64,000 bases of DNA from Pseudomonas proteolytica (GTDB taxonomy: Bacteria; Pseudomonadota; Gammaproteobacteria; Pseudomonadales; Pseudomonadaceae): contig NZ_VFEV01000017.1 in NCBI RefSeq assembly GCF_007858275.1, positions 1 to 64,000 of the forward strand, read 5' to 3'. Every line of letters begins with the position of its first letter. Position 1 is the first letter of the stretch. Shown here in pieces: positions 17,267-26,795 of this stretch. The notes under the pieces are model-generated. The model was given only the letters and a program-made list of their open reading frames with translations. It ran no database searches and was not told the DNA's origin. Both the position numbers and the translations under genes were made by a program.

Positions 17267-17524
17267 GCTATTTCCTTGTTCATGCGCCAAAAGGGCATTC
17301 GAATAAAGTCGCGAGCTTATCAGGCGGCCACGACCAATGGCTACCGGCATGTGAGCAGGAAACTTCTGATAAGTTCACGTGTTTAAAAGCATTTTCATCT
17401 GCCACAAAGCCCGGCGAAGGACAGCCGATGTACCGAAAACCGCCTGCGTAGACGGATCATGGCTACTTGCCGCCTACCGCGCTCAGTGGCATAAGGACAC
17501 AACCACTCGACAAGGATAGTTATC

Positions 17525-19333
17525 TTGCGCATTTTTTCCCGTGCTTTACGCCTGATCCTGTCACTTCTGGGACTGGGGCTGGCCGTCGTACTCTATTACG
17601 TGGCCAACCCGAAGCTACCGGATTACGTGCCGGTACAGCAGGTGCACTACCAGGACCAATGGAGCGCCGCCGACCGCCAGGTCTACTACTTCACCCCCCA
17701 GGGCACCCAGGTCAAGGGCCTGCGTTACAACTGGTTCTCTGCGCTGGAGCTGCCGTTTTCCGAGCAGCGATTCGCCGAGCCGGCCAACCTGGCGCGCTTT
17801 GGTTTCCTGGTAGACCCGCGGCAACAGGCCACACCCCAGAACCCCGGCAACCTGCCCGTAGGTTTCGCCCGGCACAAGAATGCCGGCAGCAACGATGAGT
17901 TTCTCGATATAACCTGCGCCGCCTGCCACACCGGCGAGTTGCGCTTCAATGGCCAGGCCCTGCGCATCGACGGCGGCTCGGCGCAACACGTGCTGCCCTC
18001 CAGTGTCCCGACCCTGCGCGGTGGCAGCTTTGGCCAGGCCCTGGTGGCCAGCCTCGCGTCCACTTATTACAACCCGTTGAAGTTCAGGCGCTTCGCCCAC
18101 CGCGTACTGGGCGATCAATACGACGCCCAATACGATCAACTGCGCCAGGACTTCAAGAAGTCCCTGGACAACTTCCTCAAGGTGGCCTGGAACGATACCC
18201 ACCGTGGCCTCTACCCCACCGAAGAAGGCCCGGGGCGCACCGATGCGTTCGGCCGCATCGCCAACGCCAGCTTCGGCGATGCCATTTCGCCGGAAAACTA
18301 CCGTATCGCCAACGCGCCGGTGGACTACCCACAGTTGTGGGACATGTGGACCTTCGACTGGGTGCAATGGAACGGCTCGGCCCAGCAACCCATGGCGCGT
18401 AATATCGGCGAGGCACTGGGCGTAGGCGCGACCCTGGCGTTCTTCGACAGTGCCGGCCAGCCTCTGCAGGGCGATGCGCGCTACCCTTCCAGCGTACGCG
18501 TGCGTGACCTGAACCTGATCGAAGAAACCCTGCAACGGCTAAAGCCCCCGACCTGGCCTGAAGCGCTGTTCGGCGCTATCGACAAACCCCTGGCCGCCCG
18601 TGGCCGCGCATTGTTCACGGAAAACTGCGCGGCCTGCCATGTGCCCAGCGTGAGTGAAGTCAACGGGCGCCCGGTACAGCAGTTGAAGATGCTGGCGGTG
18701 GACTACATCGGCACCGACCCTGGCACCGCCAGCAACATTGCCGACCAACGCTACGACCTCAGCGCCCTGCAATGGGACCCGGCCGAGTTGGCGCAGTTAA
18801 ACGTCGAACTGCACCCCGCGCCGACCGAACCGCTGGACCTGCGTAGCCTGTCCGTGGCCAAAGGCCTGGCCTATGTCACTGCATTTGTCGAAGAACATGC
18901 TTACCGCGCCGCCGGTATCACCCCAACCGAACGCCCACGCCTGGACGGTTTCGGCCTGCCCATCGGCGTGCGCGAGCTGCGCGCCTACAAGGCCCGCCCG
19001 CTGGCCGGTGTGTGGGCCACGCCGCCGTTCCTGCACAACGGCTCGGTGCCGACGCTCTACCAATTGCTATCACCCCAGTACGAGCGCAGCCGCACCTTCT
19101 ATAAAGGCACCTTCGACTACAACCCACGTCACCTGGGCTATCGCACCGAGGCTTTTAAAAACGCGTTCCTGTTCGATACGAGCATCACCGGCAACCATAA
19201 CAGCGGCCACGAGTTCCGCGCGGGCAAGCGTGGCAACGGGGTGATTGGCCGGGGCCTGGAGCCTGAGGAGCGCTGGGCGTTGCTGGAATACCTGAAAGTA
19301 CTGGGCGGCCCGCTGGAGCAGCAACTGCCATGA
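17525..19333 (+). CDS. Di-heme c-type cytochrome, membrane-anchored (RoxA-like family)
   Basis: The 602-residue protein has an N-terminal signal anchor (about residues 5-25) and two heme c sites, CAACH at 131-135 and CAACH at 368-372. The late segment GVRELRAYKARPLAGVWATPPFLHNGSVPTLYQLLSP is typical of di-heme cytochromes related to cytochrome c peroxidase and the rubber oxygenase RoxA. It should be periplasmic. The downstream gene encodes a catalase-like heme protein and the two overlap or nearly touch, suggesting a joint role in peroxide or oxygen chemistry. The substrate cannot be told from sequence. Confidence 0.85.
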   Translation: MRIFSRALRLILSLLGLGLAVVLYYVANPKLPDYVPVQQVHYQDQWSAADRQVYYFTPQGTQVKGLRYNWFSALELPFSEQRFAEPANLARFGFLVDPRQQATPQNPGNLPVGFARHKNAGSNDEFLDITCAACHTGELRFNGQALRIDGGSAQHVLPSSVPTLRGGSFGQALVASLASTYYNPLKFRRFAHRVLGDQYDAQYDQLRQDFKKSLDNFLKVAWNDTHRGLYPTEEGPGRTDAFGRIANASFGDAISPENYRIANAPVDYPQLWDMWTFDWVQWNGSAQQPMARNIGEALGVGATLAFFDSAGQPLQGDARYPSSVRVRDLNLIEETLQRLKPPTWPEALFGAIDKPLAARGRALFTENCAACHVPSVSEVNGRPVQQLKMLAVDYIGTDPGTASNIADQRYDLSALQWDPAELAQLNVELHPAPTEPLDLRSLSVAKGLAYVTAFVEEHAYRAAGITPTERPRLDGFGLPIGVRELRAYKARPLAGVWATPPFLHNGSVPTLYQLLSPQYERSRTFYKGTFDYNPRHLGYRTEAFKNAFLFDTSITGNHNSGHEFRAGKRGNGVIGRGLEPEERWALLEYLKVLGGPLEQQLP

Positions 19334-19362
19334 CTTCCCCATTTCGATACAAGGACCGTTCC

Positions 19363-20505
19363 ATGCTCGCTCGACTGTGGCTGCGCCTCGGCGCGTTTCT
19401 CGGCAAGACGCTGTTATGGCTGGTAGGCCTGGGCCTGCTCGGCTGGTTGCTGTCGACCCTGTGGTTTGCCTGGCACCACAGCGGCCCGGTGCCTACCGAG
19501 GAGCAGATACCGCCGGGCGAAGCGGCCATGACCCAAGGCATCATCCAGACGGCGGTGCGCATCGTCGACCAGCATCGCGAAGGCACCCGTTACCTGCGCG
19601 ATGCCCATGCCAAGGCCCACGGCTGCGTGAAGGCCGAAGTCCGCGTGCTGCCGGACCTTGAGCCGGCGCTGCGCCAGGGCGTGTTCGCCGAACCGGGCAA
19701 GACCTGGCAGGCGATGATGCGCCTGTCCAACGGCAACGCTTATCCACAGTTCGACAGCATCCGCGATGCTCGCGGCATGGCGATCAAGTTGCTGGACGTG
19801 CCGGGCAAGCAATTGCTGGCCGATCAGCAGGCGCGCACCGAGCAGGACTTTGTCATGTTCAGCCACCCGAATTTCTTCGTCAGCGACGTGGCCGAATACG
19901 CGCAGAACGTCGGGGCCCAGGCCGATGGCAAAAAAGCCATGGCGTTTTTCCCAAGCCTCGACCCACGCAGTTGGCAGGTGCGGCATCTGTTTATCGCCCT
20001 GGCCACACTTGCACCCGCACCGGCCAGCCCGACCGAGGCGACGTACTTTTCGGTATCGCCCTACAAGTTCGGCAGCGCAAATGCCAAATTCCGCGTCGCC
20101 CCAGACCCGCAAAGCTGCCCGGAGTACAGCCTGCCCAAGCAAAACCAGGACTTGCCGAACTTCCTGCGCAGCGCCTTGAGCCAGCAACTGTCCACGGACC
20201 GTATCGACGCGTGTTTTGTGCTGCAGATCCAGCGCCAGAACCCGCAGAAATATATGCCCATCGAAGACACCAGTATTGAATGGAAAGAAAGCGACGCGCC
20301 CTACGAGAGCGTGGCAAAAATCCGCATCCCGGCGCAGGACTTTGATACTCCAGCCTTGAACCTGGCCTGTGACAACCAGTCGTTCAACCCATGGTTTGGC
20401 GTGGAGGAACACCGGCCGATTGGGGGGATCAATCGGCTGCGCAAGGCGGTGTACGAGGCGGTGAGTGATTATCGGCATAGCCGCAATACCCCCTCTGATC
20501 GTTGA
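19363..20505 (+). CDS. Catalase-family heme protein, membrane-anchored
   Basis: From ATG 19363 (AAGGA nine bases upstream) the protein has 380 residues; an in-frame ATG at 19330 overlaps the stop of the cytochrome gene and would add 11. A transmembrane helix near residues 14-38 is followed by a catalase-like domain: KAHGCVKAEVRVLPDLEPALRQGVF, MMRLSNGNAYPQFDSIRDARGMAIKLL and QDFVMFSHPNFFVSDV are the recognisable blocks of the short catalase-related group (SrpA-like). Domain length is shorter than classical catalases, and the activity may be peroxidase-like. The anchor places it in the periplasm next to the di-heme cytochrome. Confidence 0.87.
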   Translation: MLARLWLRLGAFLGKTLLWLVGLGLLGWLLSTLWFAWHHSGPVPTEEQIPPGEAAMTQGIIQTAVRIVDQHREGTRYLRDAHAKAHGCVKAEVRVLPDLEPALRQGVFAEPGKTWQAMMRLSNGNAYPQFDSIRDARGMAIKLLDVPGKQLLADQQARTEQDFVMFSHPNFFVSDVAEYAQNVGAQADGKKAMAFFPSLDPRSWQVRHLFIALATLAPAPASPTEATYFSVSPYKFGSANAKFRVAPDPQSCPEYSLPKQNQDLPNFLRSALSQQLSTDRIDACFVLQIQRQNPQKYMPIEDTSIEWKESDAPYESVAKIRIPAQDFDTPALNLACDNQSFNPWFGVEEHRPIGGINRLRKAVYEAVSDYRHSRNTPSDR

Positions 20506-20507
20506 CC

Positions 20508-20535
20508 TGTAGGAGCGGGCTTGCCCGCGATGTTC
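20508..20535. repeat. Single REP element
   Basis: TGTAGGAGCGGGCTTGCCCG is one REP copy without an obvious inverted partner nearby. The rest of 20536-20671 holds no gene that I can support. Confidence 0.6.
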
Positions 20536-20671
20536 GTTAACGATAACGCTGGTTGCCTGACACCCCGCGGCGTTTTATCGCACGCCTTCGCCGGCACGCT
20601 GGCGCCTCTTCGCGTAGGCGCAGGTCAACGTGTATGGGAGGATTTGTCCCTGGCCACAGAATCCCAGGCAC

Positions 20672-20699
20672 AAAAAAGCCCGCTCAGTGAGCGGGCTTT
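20672..20699 (-). terminator. Terminator of the first tRNA pair
   Basis: Arms AAAGCCCGCTC/GAGCGGGCTTT with a three-base loop; a run of T follows on the minus strand, downstream of the tRNA-Val/tRNA-Asp transcript. An almost identical hairpin follows the second tRNA pair. Confidence 0.9.
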
Positions 20700-20739
20700 G
20701 CGTGGTGACCTGGCGTTCAGCATTCCAGATTACCGAATA

Positions 20740-20816
20740 TGGCGCAGCGGACGGGACTCGAACCCGCGACCCCCGGCGTGACAGGCCGGTATTCTAACCG
20801 ACTGAACTACCGCTGC
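20740..20816 (-). tRNA. tRNA-Asp (GTC)
   Basis: A 77-base cloverleaf with acceptor GCAGCGG/CCGCTGC, T-arm GGTTCGAGTCC, anticodon GTC in the loop CTGTCAC, and encoded CCA. It is the distal gene of a tRNA-Val/tRNA-Asp transcript. Confidence 0.97.
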
Positions 20817-20834
20817 GCGTAGCATTGGACGTAA

Positions 20835-20910
20835 TGGTGGGTGATGACGGGATCGAACCGCCGACCCTCTGCTTGTAAGGCAGATGCTCTCCCAGCTGAG
20901 CTAATCACCC
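20835..20910 (-). tRNA. tRNA-Val (TAC)
   Basis: A 76-base cloverleaf with acceptor GGGTGAT/ATCACCC, anticodon TAC in CTTACAA, T-loop TTCGATC and encoded CCA. It lies 18 bases upstream of tRNA-Asp in the same transcript. Confidence 0.97.
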
Positions 20911-21073
20911 TTTACGTTTGGTGCGGGGCGCATCATATACGAAAATTTCGCAATGTGTTGATTTAAATGCAATTTATTTGAAATATCTTTTCGCCAGCAG
21001 GCTACACCCAGGAAAACCGGTGCTTGTAGCGGGTAAACGCGAGTCTATTGCGTTTACCCAGCCCTGGGCTCAC

Positions 21074-21096
21074 AATTAGAAACCATTCTCAATAAC
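21074..21096. promoter_or_regulatory. Candidate Fur box before the sigma-factor gene
   Basis: AATTAGAAACCATTCTCAAT resembles the Fur consensus, with a strong right half (CATTCTCAAT) and a weak left half. It lies 16-38 bases before the FecI-like gene, the usual place for Fur control of iron-starvation sigma factors. Confidence 0.5.
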
Positions 21097-21111
21097 ACCT
21101 GGGCCACGCCT

Positions 21112-21630
21112 ATGTCTGTGGGTGAACCGCCATTCCAACGGGAAATAACCCAGCTCTACAGCGAGCATCATGGCTGGCTACTCACCTGGCTGCGGCGCAA
21201 GCTGGGCTGCCGGCAGAACGCTGCCGACCTGGCTCAGGACACTTTCGCGCGCATCCTCAACACCCGTGAATCGGTGGCGACGATCCGCGAACCCAGGGCC
21301 TACCTGAGCACCACTGCGCGGCGGCTGATCATCGACCAGGCCCGACGCAAACAGATTGAACAAGCCTACCTGCAGGAACTGGCGCTGACGATGGACGCGC
21401 TTGAGGGGTTCCAGTCGCCGGAACAGATCAACACGACCCTTGAAGCTCTGGAGCAGATCGCGTTTATCCTCGAAGGCATGCATGAGTATTCGCGCCAGGC
21501 ATTTGTGCTCTATTACCTCGAAGAACTGACCCAACAGCAGATCGCCCGGCAACTCAAGCTCTCGGAACGCACGGTACGCAAATACCTGATCCAGGCCCTG
21601 GTGCATTGCGGCCATAGTATGGACACCTGA
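21112..21630 (+). CDS. FecI-like ECF sigma factor (iron-starvation type)
   Basis: The 172-residue protein has sigma region 2 (about residues 10-80; RQNAADLAQDTFARILN, EPRAYLSTTARRLIID) and region 4 (about 110-165; YYLEELTQQQIARQLKLSERTVRKYLIQAL), with no region 3, as in FecI/PvdS-group ECF factors. It is followed by the FecR gene after 7 bases and then by a TonB receptor with a signalling domain, the classical cell-surface signalling order. It should direct RNA polymerase to the receptor promoter when the cognate siderophore binds. A Fur-like site precedes it. Confidence 0.93.
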   Translation: MSVGEPPFQREITQLYSEHHGWLLTWLRRKLGCRQNAADLAQDTFARILNTRESVATIREPRAYLSTTARRLIIDQARRKQIEQAYLQELALTMDALEGFQSPEQINTTLEALEQIAFILEGMHEYSRQAFVLYYLEELTQQQIARQLKLSERTVRKYLIQALVHCGHSMDT

Positions 21631-21637
21631 GCCCCCC

Positions 21638-22621
21638 ATGCCCGACGCCCGCCAACAGATCGAAGAACAAGCCGCCGAATGGATGCTGCGCCTGCATGAA
21701 GGTGAGCTGAGCGAAGCCCAGCGCCTGGCGTTCGATTGCTGGAAACAACAAGGCCCGCACTACGCCGCTGCCGCTGCACGCATGGAAGCGGTGATTTCGC
21801 GAATGCAGGCCCTGCGTGGGAAAAAGTCACCAGCACGGGCGGCGCTGAATGCTGCGTTCGCCAATCAGCAATCGCGCCGCAGCAAAAGCGCAGTGCGCAC
21901 CCTGCTGCTGGCATGCAGCCTGGCAGTGCCTGCCGCGGCGCTGCTGCTCAGCCCCTACCCGCAGCGCTGGATGGCCGACGTGCGCAACGGCCCCGGCCAG
22001 TGGCAAACCCTGCGCCTGGCCGACGGTTCGGCCCTGAGCCTCAATGGCATCAGTGCGGCCAACCTGCATTTCGACGCCACGCAACGGCGCATCGAACTGC
22101 TGCAAGGCGAAATCCTGGTGGAAGTGGCCCACGATCAGGCACGGCCGTTTATCGTACAGACCGCCCAAGGCAGCATGCGCGCGCTGGGCACGCGATTTGT
22201 GGTCAAGCGCGAGGGCGATAGCACCGTGCTGAGCATGCTCGAATCGCGCGTGGCAGCCCACAGCGCCGATGCGCGGCAGAGCCTGGAAGTCGCCGCTGGT
22301 TCCCAGGCCCTGATCAGTACCGACAGCGTCCGCCTGACCGGTAGCATTGACCCGGCCGGCATCAATGAAGCCTGGCGTCGCCATCAACTGGTGGTGGAAA
22401 ACCGGCCATTGCCCGAGGTGCTGGATGAAATCGCACGGCATCGTTCTGGCCGCCTGCAGTTTGACCGTGCCGCCCTGCAAAGCCTGCGGGTGTCGGCCGT
22501 GATCCCCCTGGACGACAGCGACCATGCCCTGCAACTTTTGGCGCAAACCCTACCGATAACGGTGCAAACCTATACCCCTTGGCTGGTCATCGTGAACCCG
22601 TCCAACACAGCCAATAAATAA
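21638..22621 (+). CDS. FecR-family anti-sigma regulator
   Basis: The 327-residue protein has the cytoplasmic N-terminal anti-sigma part (AAEWMLRLHEGELSEAQRLAFDCWKQQ, residues 10-36), one membrane helix (about 88-106) and a periplasmic FecR domain (GQWQTLRLADGSALSLN ... GTRFVVKREGDSTVLSMLESRVA). The C-terminal STN-like part (about 250-320) interacts with the receptor in known systems. It holds the sigma factor inactive until the receptor binds its ligand. Confidence 0.93.
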   Translation: MPDARQQIEEQAAEWMLRLHEGELSEAQRLAFDCWKQQGPHYAAAAARMEAVISRMQALRGKKSPARAALNAAFANQQSRRSKSAVRTLLLACSLAVPAAALLLSPYPQRWMADVRNGPGQWQTLRLADGSALSLNGISAANLHFDATQRRIELLQGEILVEVAHDQARPFIVQTAQGSMRALGTRFVVKREGDSTVLSMLESRVAAHSADARQSLEVAAGSQALISTDSVRLTGSIDPAGINEAWRRHQLVVENRPLPEVLDEIARHRSGRLQFDRAALQSLRVSAVIPLDDSDHALQLLAQTLPITVQTYTPWLVIVNPSNTANK

Positions 22622-22699
22622 TTATTCGCATTTGCTTCCGGTTTTTTCGCAGTTGCCCGTCAAGCAAGGTAATTCGACACATAAAGGATTGCCTTCACC

Positions 22700-25138
22700 A
22701 TGCACACCCCTTCCTACCTTCGCGGGCGCTTTGCCCTGCTAAGAAGCGCGCCATTTTCCCTGGCCATGCTCGCCGCCACCGTTGGCGCCTTGCACATCAA
22801 CCTGGCCCAGGCGGATACGCCAAGCACCGCTGCCCAGGCTTACAACATTCCCGCCGGGCGGCTGGGCAGCTCGCTTAACCGCTTCGCCCAGCAAGCCGGC
22901 GTGGCGATTGTGTTCCAGTCCCGGGAACTGGAAGGCCTCAATGGCCCGGGTTTGCAAGGCAATTACGGCATACAGGACGGTTTCGACCGGTTGCTGCAGG
23001 GCAGCGGCTACATCGCGGTAAAGGGCGACCAAGTGTATGCACTGCAACCCGCGCCCGCTGCCAGCAACGGCAGCATGGAACTGGGCCCGACCCAGGTCAC
23101 CGGCAATCAGTTGGGTAACGTCACTGAAGACAGCGGTTCCTACACGCCCGGCAGCATCGCCACCGCCACGCGCCTGGTGCTGACCCCCAAGGAAACCCCG
23201 CAGTCCGTCAGCGTTGTTACGCGCCAGCACATGGATGACTTCGGCCTGAACAACGTCGACGACGTGATGCGCCATACCCCGGGCATCACCGTGTCGGCCT
23301 TCGACAGCGAGCGCAGCAACTATTACGCCCGCGGTTTTTCGATCAATAACTTCCAGTACGACGGCATTCCTTCAACAGCGCGTAACGTCGCCTATTCGGC
23401 GGGCAATACCCTGAGCGACATGGCGATCTATGACCGCGTCGAAGTGCTCAAGGGTGCCACTGGCCTGCTGACCGGCGCCGGCTCCCTGGGCGCGACGATC
23501 AACCTGGTACGCAAGAAGCCCACCGCCGATTTCCAGGGGCACGCCACCCTCGGCGCCGGTTCCTGGGACAACTATCGCAGCGAACTGGACGTCAGCGGCC
23601 CGCTGACCGAGAGCGGCAATGTGCGCGGCCGGGCGGTCGCAGCCTACCAGGACAAGCATTCGTTCATGGACCACTACTCGCGCAAGAGCCCGACGTACTA
23701 CGGCATCATGGAGTTCGACTTGTCACCGGACACCCTGCTGACCGTCGGCGGTGATTACCAGGACACGTTGCCCAAGGGTTCTTCCTGGTCAGGCAGCTTC
23801 CCGCTGATCAACTCCAAGGGTGATCGCAACAAGGTCAAGCGCTCGTTCAACAACGCCGCCGAATGGAGCAGCTGGGAGCAGTACACCCGCACCGTATTCG
23901 CCATGCTCGAACATGACCTGGGTGATGGCTGGGTGACCAAGCTGCAACTGGACCACAAGATCAACGGCTACCACGCACTGATGGGCTCGATCCAGGGCGA
24001 CCAGCCACAGCCGGACGGCACCGCACAGTTGACCTCGGGCAAATACACCGGGGAAACGGTCAGCGATTCCGCCGACCTGTACGTGAGCGGCCCGTTCAGC
24101 CTGGGCGGCCGCGAACATGAACTGGTGCTGGGCGGCTCCATCAGTGCCTCGCAGTGGAAAGGTAAAGGCTACTGGAACCTGAGCCCGAACATCGTCGACT
24201 TCAATAACTGGCACGGCCACGCGACCCTCCCGGACTGGGGCAATGCCCAATCCCTGACCGACGACACCGTGCGCCAGACCGGCGCCTATGTAACCACCCG
24301 CCTGAATCTGGCCGATGACCTGAAGCTGTTGCTGGGCGGTCGAGTGGTCAACTACCAGGTCACGGGCTACAACCCCAACTATCGTGAATCCGGGCGCTTC
24401 GTGCCGTATGTCGGTGCTGTCTACGACCTGAACGACACCTACTCGGTGTATGCCAGCTACACCGACATCTTCATGCCCCAGGAAAACTACAACCGCGACC
24501 GGGATAACAAGCTGCTTGAGCCCGATGAAGGCCAGAACTGGGAATTGGGGGTGAAAGCCGACTTCCTCGACGGCCGGGTAAACGCCAGCGCGGCGTACTT
24601 TGAAATCCACGAGTCCAATCGCGCCCTCTCCGATGACGAGTACAACAACCAGACGCCAATCCCGTCCAACTACGCCTATAAGAGCAGCAAGGCTGTGACC
24701 AAGGGCTACGAAGTGGAAATGTCCGGCGAGATTGCCCCCGGCTGGCAATTGCAGGCGGGCTATACCCACAAGATCGTGCGCGATGACAAGGACGTGAAAA
24801 TCTCCACGTTCGAGCCTGAAGACCAGATCAAGCTGTACACCACCTACAAACTCAAGGGCGACCTCGACAAATTGACCGTCGGCGGTGGCGTGCGCTGGCA
24901 GAGCGTGGGCTGGCAGGATATCTACAACAACCCACATGGCGGGTATGAGGAGTTCTCCCAGGAGGCCTACTGGCTGGTGGACCTGATGACCCGCTATCAG
25001 GTCACCAAGAACCTGTCGGCAACGCTGAACGTCAACAACATCTTCGACAAGTCCTACTACACCAATATCGGTTTCTATAACTCCGCCGCCTATGGTGAAC
25101 CGCGCAACTTCATGGTCACCACACGCTGGAATTTCTAA
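22700..25138 (+). CDS. TonB-dependent siderophore receptor with signalling domain
   Basis: The 812-residue protein has a signal peptide (about residues 1-39), an STN signalling domain (about 45-115; YNIPAGRLGSSLNRFAQQAGV), a plug domain (about 150-260; TPQSVSVVTRQHMDDFGLNNVDDVMRHTPGI) and a 22-strand barrel ending in the outer-membrane signature WNF. The STN domain marks it as a transducer that signals to the FecR/FecI pair just upstream. The ligand is an iron-siderophore complex, probably one of another microbe, but this cannot be read from sequence. AAGGA precedes the start. A strong terminator follows. Confidence 0.94.
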   Translation: MHTPSYLRGRFALLRSAPFSLAMLAATVGALHINLAQADTPSTAAQAYNIPAGRLGSSLNRFAQQAGVAIVFQSRELEGLNGPGLQGNYGIQDGFDRLLQGSGYIAVKGDQVYALQPAPAASNGSMELGPTQVTGNQLGNVTEDSGSYTPGSIATATRLVLTPKETPQSVSVVTRQHMDDFGLNNVDDVMRHTPGITVSAFDSERSNYYARGFSINNFQYDGIPSTARNVAYSAGNTLSDMAIYDRVEVLKGATGLLTGAGSLGATINLVRKKPTADFQGHATLGAGSWDNYRSELDVSGPLTESGNVRGRAVAAYQDKHSFMDHYSRKSPTYYGIMEFDLSPDTLLTVGGDYQDTLPKGSSWSGSFPLINSKGDRNKVKRSFNNAAEWSSWEQYTRTVFAMLEHDLGDGWVTKLQLDHKINGYHALMGSIQGDQPQPDGTAQLTSGKYTGETVSDSADLYVSGPFSLGGREHELVLGGSISASQWKGKGYWNLSPNIVDFNNWHGHATLPDWGNAQSLTDDTVRQTGAYVTTRLNLADDLKLLLGGRVVNYQVTGYNPNYRESGRFVPYVGAVYDLNDTYSVYASYTDIFMPQENYNRDRDNKLLEPDEGQNWELGVKADFLDGRVNASAAYFEIHESNRALSDDEYNNQTPIPSNYAYKSSKAVTKGYEVEMSGEIAPGWQLQAGYTHKIVRDDKDVKISTFEPEDQIKLYTTYKLKGDLDKLTVGGGVRWQSVGWQDIYNNPHGGYEEFSQEAYWLVDLMTRYQVTKNLSATLNVNNIFDKSYYTNIGFYNSAAYGEPRNFMVTTRWNF

Positions 25139-25147
25139 ACCCCCAAT

Positions 25148-25191
25148 AAAAAACGCCCCCGGTCATCGGCAATGACCGGGGGCGTTTTTTT
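25148..25191 (+). terminator. Terminator of the receptor gene
   Basis: Arms AACGCCCCCGGTCAT/ATGACCGGGGGCGTT around a five-base loop, followed by T7; A-rich on the other side, so it can work in both directions. Confidence 0.92.
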
Positions 25192-25200
25192 GCAATCCCT

Positions 25201-25299
25201 GTAGGAGCGAGCTTGCTCGCGAAGAACCTGAGAGCACCGCGTGCACCCAGGATGCCCGCATCATCGTTAACAATCTTCGCGAGCAAGCTCGCTCCTACA
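25201..25299. repeat. REP doublet (REPIN)
   Basis: Inverted REP copies GTAGGAGCGAGCTTGCTCGCG and its complement with a centre of about 57 bases, between the receptor terminator and the terminator of the second tRNA pair. Confidence 0.85.
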
Positions 25300-25328
25300 A
25301 ACGCACAAAGGCAAACCCCAGACAGCAA

Positions 25329-25353
25329 AAAGCCCGCTCAATGAGCGGGCTTT
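25329..25353 (-). terminator. Terminator of the second tRNA pair
   Basis: Arms AAAGCCCGCTC/GAGCGGGCTTT with an AAT loop; near copy of the hairpin at 20672-20699, in the same position relative to the tRNAs. Confidence 0.88.
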
Positions 25354-25393
25354 CTGTGGTGACCTGGCGTTCAGTGTTCCAGGTTACCGAATA

Positions 25394-25470
25394 TGGCGCA
25401 GCGGACGGGACTCGAACCCGCGACCCCCGGCGTGACAGGCCGGTATTCTAACCGACTGAACTACCGCTGC
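25394..25470 (-). tRNA. tRNA-Asp (GTC), second copy
   Basis: Base for base the same 77-base gene as at 20740-20816, with encoded CCA. The flanking 40 bases towards the terminator are also nearly identical to the first copy. Confidence 0.97.
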
Positions 25471-25489
25471 GCGTAACACATGAAGCGAA

Positions 25490-25565
25490 TGGTGGGTGAT
25501 GACGGGATCGAACCGCCGACCCTCTGCTTGTAAGGCAGATGCTCTCCCAGCTGAGCTAATCACCC
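25490..25565 (-). tRNA. tRNA-Val (TAC), second copy
   Basis: Same 76-base gene as at 20835-20910, with anticodon TAC and encoded CCA, 19 bases upstream of the second tRNA-Asp. Confidence 0.97.
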
Positions 25566-25724
25566 TTCGTTTCGGTGTGGCGCGCATTCTACGGAGCGAC
25601 CCCAAGTCTGGCAAGCACTTTCTTAAATCTTTTTTTTCAGCCCTTCCAATGGCTTAGGCAGGGTTGGCCTGCGGCCTTATCAAGAGAATAATGCCCCACT
25701 TTGTATAAAGGAGAGACTCACCCC

Positions 25725-26645
25725 ATGTGGTTCAAGAACCTGCTTATCTATCGCCTGACCCAAGATCTGCCTGTTGATGCCGAGGCGTTGGAAACTGCAA
25801 TGGCCACCAAACCGGCGCGCCCTTGTGCAAGCCAGGAGTTGACCACTTACGGTTTCGTCGCACCTTTTGGTAAAGGTGAAGACGCGCCCCTGGTGCACGT
25901 CAGCGGTGACTTCCTGCTGATCGCTGCGCGCAAGGAAGAACGTATCCTGCCAGGCAGCGTGGTGCGTGATGCGGTGAAGGAAAAGGTCGAAGAGATCGAA
26001 GCCGAGCAAATGCGCAAGGTCTACAAAAAGGAACGGGACCAGATCAAGGATGAAATCATCCAGGCCTTCCTGCCACGCGCGTTTATCCGTCGTTCGTCGA
26101 CCTTCGCGGCCATCGCGCCAAAACAGGGCCTGATCCTGGTGAACTCGGCCAGCCCCAAGCGCGCCGAAGACCTGCTGTCGACCCTGCGTGAAGTGATCGG
26201 CACCCTGCCGGTACGTCCGCTGACCGTGAAAACCGCGCCAACCGCAATCATGACCGACTGGGTCACCACCCAGAAGCCGGCCGATGACTTCTTCGTGCTC
26301 GACGAATGCGAACTGCGCGACACTCACGAAGACGGCGGCATTGTGCGCTGCAAGCGCCAGGACCTGACCGGCGAAGAAATCCAGCTGCACCTGACCACCG
26401 GCAAGGTCGTGACCCAACTGTCCCTGGCCTGGCAGGACAAATTGTCCTTCATGCTCGACGACAAAATGACCGTCAAGCGCCTGAAGTTCGAAGACCTGCT
26501 GCAAGACCAGGCCGAACAGGACGGCGGCGACGAGGCCCTGGGCCAACTGGATGCCAGCTTCACCCTGATGATGCTGACCTTTGGCGACTTTCTGCCGGCG
26601 TTGGTGCAAGCATTGGGCGGTGAAGAGACCCCGCAAGGTATCTAA
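25725..26645 (+). CDS. rdgC: Recombination-associated protein RdgC
   Basis: From ATG 25725 (AAGGAGA upstream) the protein is 306 residues, the normal RdgC length, beginning [15 protein letters not shown] and containing the typical [13 protein letters not shown] and [15 protein letters not shown] blocks. RdgC forms a ring dimer around double-stranded DNA and restrains RecA-driven recombination in the nucleoid. An in-frame ATG at 25701 would add eight residues but has no ribosome site. It is single and followed by a REP doublet. Confidence 0.96.
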   Translation: MWFKNLLIYRLTQDLPVDAEALETAMATKPARPCASQELTTYGFVAPFGKGEDAPLVHVSGDFLLIAARKEERILPGSVVRDAVKEKVEEIEAEQMRKVYKKERDQIKDEIIQAFLPRAFIRRSSTFAAIAPKQGLILVNSASPKRAEDLLSTLREVIGTLPVRPLTVKTAPTAIMTDWVTTQKPADDFFVLDECELRDTHEDGGIVRCKRQDLTGEEIQLHLTTGKVVTQLSLAWQDKLSFMLDDKMTVKRLKFEDLLQDQAEQDGGDEALGQLDASFTLMMLTFGDFLPALVQALGGEETPQGI

Positions 26646-26660
26646 ACGCACACACTCAAT

Positions 26661-26749
26661 GTAGGAGCTGGCTTGCCTGCGATGGCGGTGTATCAGTTGC
26701 AGAGTCACTGACTGACCCAACGCTATCGCTGGCAAGCCAGCGCCTACAG
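26661..26749. repeat. REP doublet (REPIN)
   Basis: Inverted REP copies GTAGGAGCTGGCTTGCC... and ...GGCAAGCCAGCGCCTAC between rdgC and the BASS transporter gene. Confidence 0.85.
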
Positions 26750-26795
26750 TTGATTGGGCTACCACTCCCAGCACTCTAATAATAAGGACATCGCC

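Noticed and set aside
20521..20781. 86-codon frame running into tRNA-Asp
   Set aside because: It covers a REP element, a terminator and part of a tRNA.
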